Origin: CAJXNP01 sp050305935
GTDB lineage: Bacteria; Bacteroidota; Bacteroidia; Cytophagales; Cyclobacteriaceae
NCBI GenBank assembly: GCA_050305935.1
Contig: JBNLGG010000064.1
Location: forward strand, 1 to 24,028
Length of the DNA: 24,028 bases
Direction: 5' to 3'
Both the position numbers and the translations under genes were made by a program. Positions within the stretch are counted from its first letter, which is position 1. Every line of letters begins with the position of its first letter. This document shows positions 23,655 to 24,028 of the stretch, in pieces. The notes under the pieces are model-generated. The model was not told the origin of the DNA. It worked only from the letters and a program-made list of their open reading frames with translations, and did not search any database.

Positions 23655-23971
23655 CTGAGTGCAGAAAAAATTCCAGCTACTAAAGGGGTTTGTTCTATCA
23701 TCTAAACTTCTTGTTCCACGCAGAGGCCGCAGAAGAAAAACACGCAGAACAGGTATTTCTCTGCGCTCTTAGCGTATTAAATCTTGGCGGACTTTGCGTG
23801 GAAAAAAAATTAACGGGGAATGTGGGTGCATTCTTCCTATCGGATTTCTTGTTCCACACGGAGATCGCAGAATGGAAAAACGCAGAGGCCGCGAAGTGTT
23901 AATTGTAATCCGGTATTTCTCTGCGCACTTAGCGTATTAAATCTTAGCGGACTTCTATGTTGAATAGCAAT
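23655..23971. repeat. Two diverged tandem copies of an intergenic palindromic repeat
   Basis: Copy 1 spans about 23714-23803 and copy 2 about 23852-23963. Both start TTGTTCCAC and share TATTTCTCTGCGC, CTTAGCGTATTAAATCTT and GCGGACTT. In copy 1 the ends are inverted: TTCCACGCAGAGGCCG (23714-23729) pairs with CGGACTTTGCGTGGAA (23788-23803) at 14 of 16 positions. Copy 2 has lost much of this symmetry. The wording resembles the widespread intergenic ACGCAGAG...CTCTGCGT repeats of many genomes. The 70-codon frame at 23690-23902 is an artefact of these repeats. The stretch holds no gene. Confidence 0.75.
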
Positions 23972-24018
23972 AAAAGCCGCTAAAATTCTTTAGTAAGGAG
24001 CTTTTTTCTTTTTTTTCA
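23972..24018 (+). terminator. Probable intrinsic terminator at the right edge
   Basis: AAAAGC (23972-23977) pairs with GCTTTT (24000-24005), and CTAAA (23980-23984) with TTTAG (23989-23993), forming an interrupted stem. A long T-rich tract (TTTTTTCTTTTTTTT) follows. It could end the DUF92 transcript after the repeat pair. Confidence 0.55.
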
Positions 24019-24028
24019 GTCAAATGTT

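Noticed and set aside
23690..23902. 70-residue open frame (starting MFYHLNFLFHAEAAEE)
   Set aside because: It is the translation of the palindromic intergenic repeats, a well-known source of false genes.

Overview
The window looks like a chromosomal segment of a Bacteroidetes bacterium, most likely of the Cytophagales type. This rests on family content and style: glutaminyl-tRNA synthetase, RecQ with a C-terminal helix-turn-helix tail, a DUF4349 lipoprotein, secreted TPR proteins (one ending in a CGCW motif), a MacB-like transporter with two different permeases, weak Shine-Dalgarno sequences and TAnnTTTG-like promoter elements. No rRNA, tRNA or CRISPR array is visible.

Left end (1-1937): an accessory, scarred region. 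It holds the 3' part of an ORF-less group II intron (domains V and VI), an AT-rich membrane-protein gene on the minus strand whose 3' end the intron has replaced, a 44-codon relic of a tyrosine recombinase, and several palindromic or nested inverted repeats.

Housekeeping block (1938-5893): yjbQ (minus) diverges from glnS (plus), which ends at a clear intrinsic terminator. Next is a membrane adenylate cyclase with a periplasmic TPR sensor region and a complete set of class III catalytic residues. A 530-base non-coding stretch (5894-6423) follows, with a chain of small hairpins and a terminator that serves the leftward efflux operon.

Efflux operon (10747 down to 6424, minus strand): ABC ATPase, two paralogous FtsX/MacB-type permeases and an HlyD/MacA-like adaptor, with 16-21 base gaps. 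No TolC-like outer-membrane gene is present. The operon diverges from a tightly spaced pair (10963-12599): an unrecognised helical cytoplasmic protein and a predicted outer-membrane barrel with a Cys/His-containing tail.

Core (12724-16464): gyrA with wild-type quinolone-region residues, then a periplasmic TPR protein 33 bases downstream and a strong terminator.

Envelope cluster (16511-20444): a leftward two-gene unit (single-pass membrane protein with a cytoplasmic helical domain, overlapping a putative lipoprotein) diverges from a rightward unit (small membrane protein, secreted TPR protein, DUF4349 lipoprotein). The divergent spacer has four TTTACAA half-sites spaced 10-11 bases apart, the best candidate here for an uncharacterised regulatory switch.

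Right end (20666-24028): recQ (minus) is convergent with the DUF4349 gene, and the 221 bases between them show nothing recognisable. A DUF92 membrane protein follows, then two diverged copies of an intergenic palindromic repeat and a probable terminator. I do not see a clearly novel multi-gene defence or biosynthetic system. The most unusual signals are the phased operator with its membrane regulator candidate, and the mobile-element scars at the left edge.
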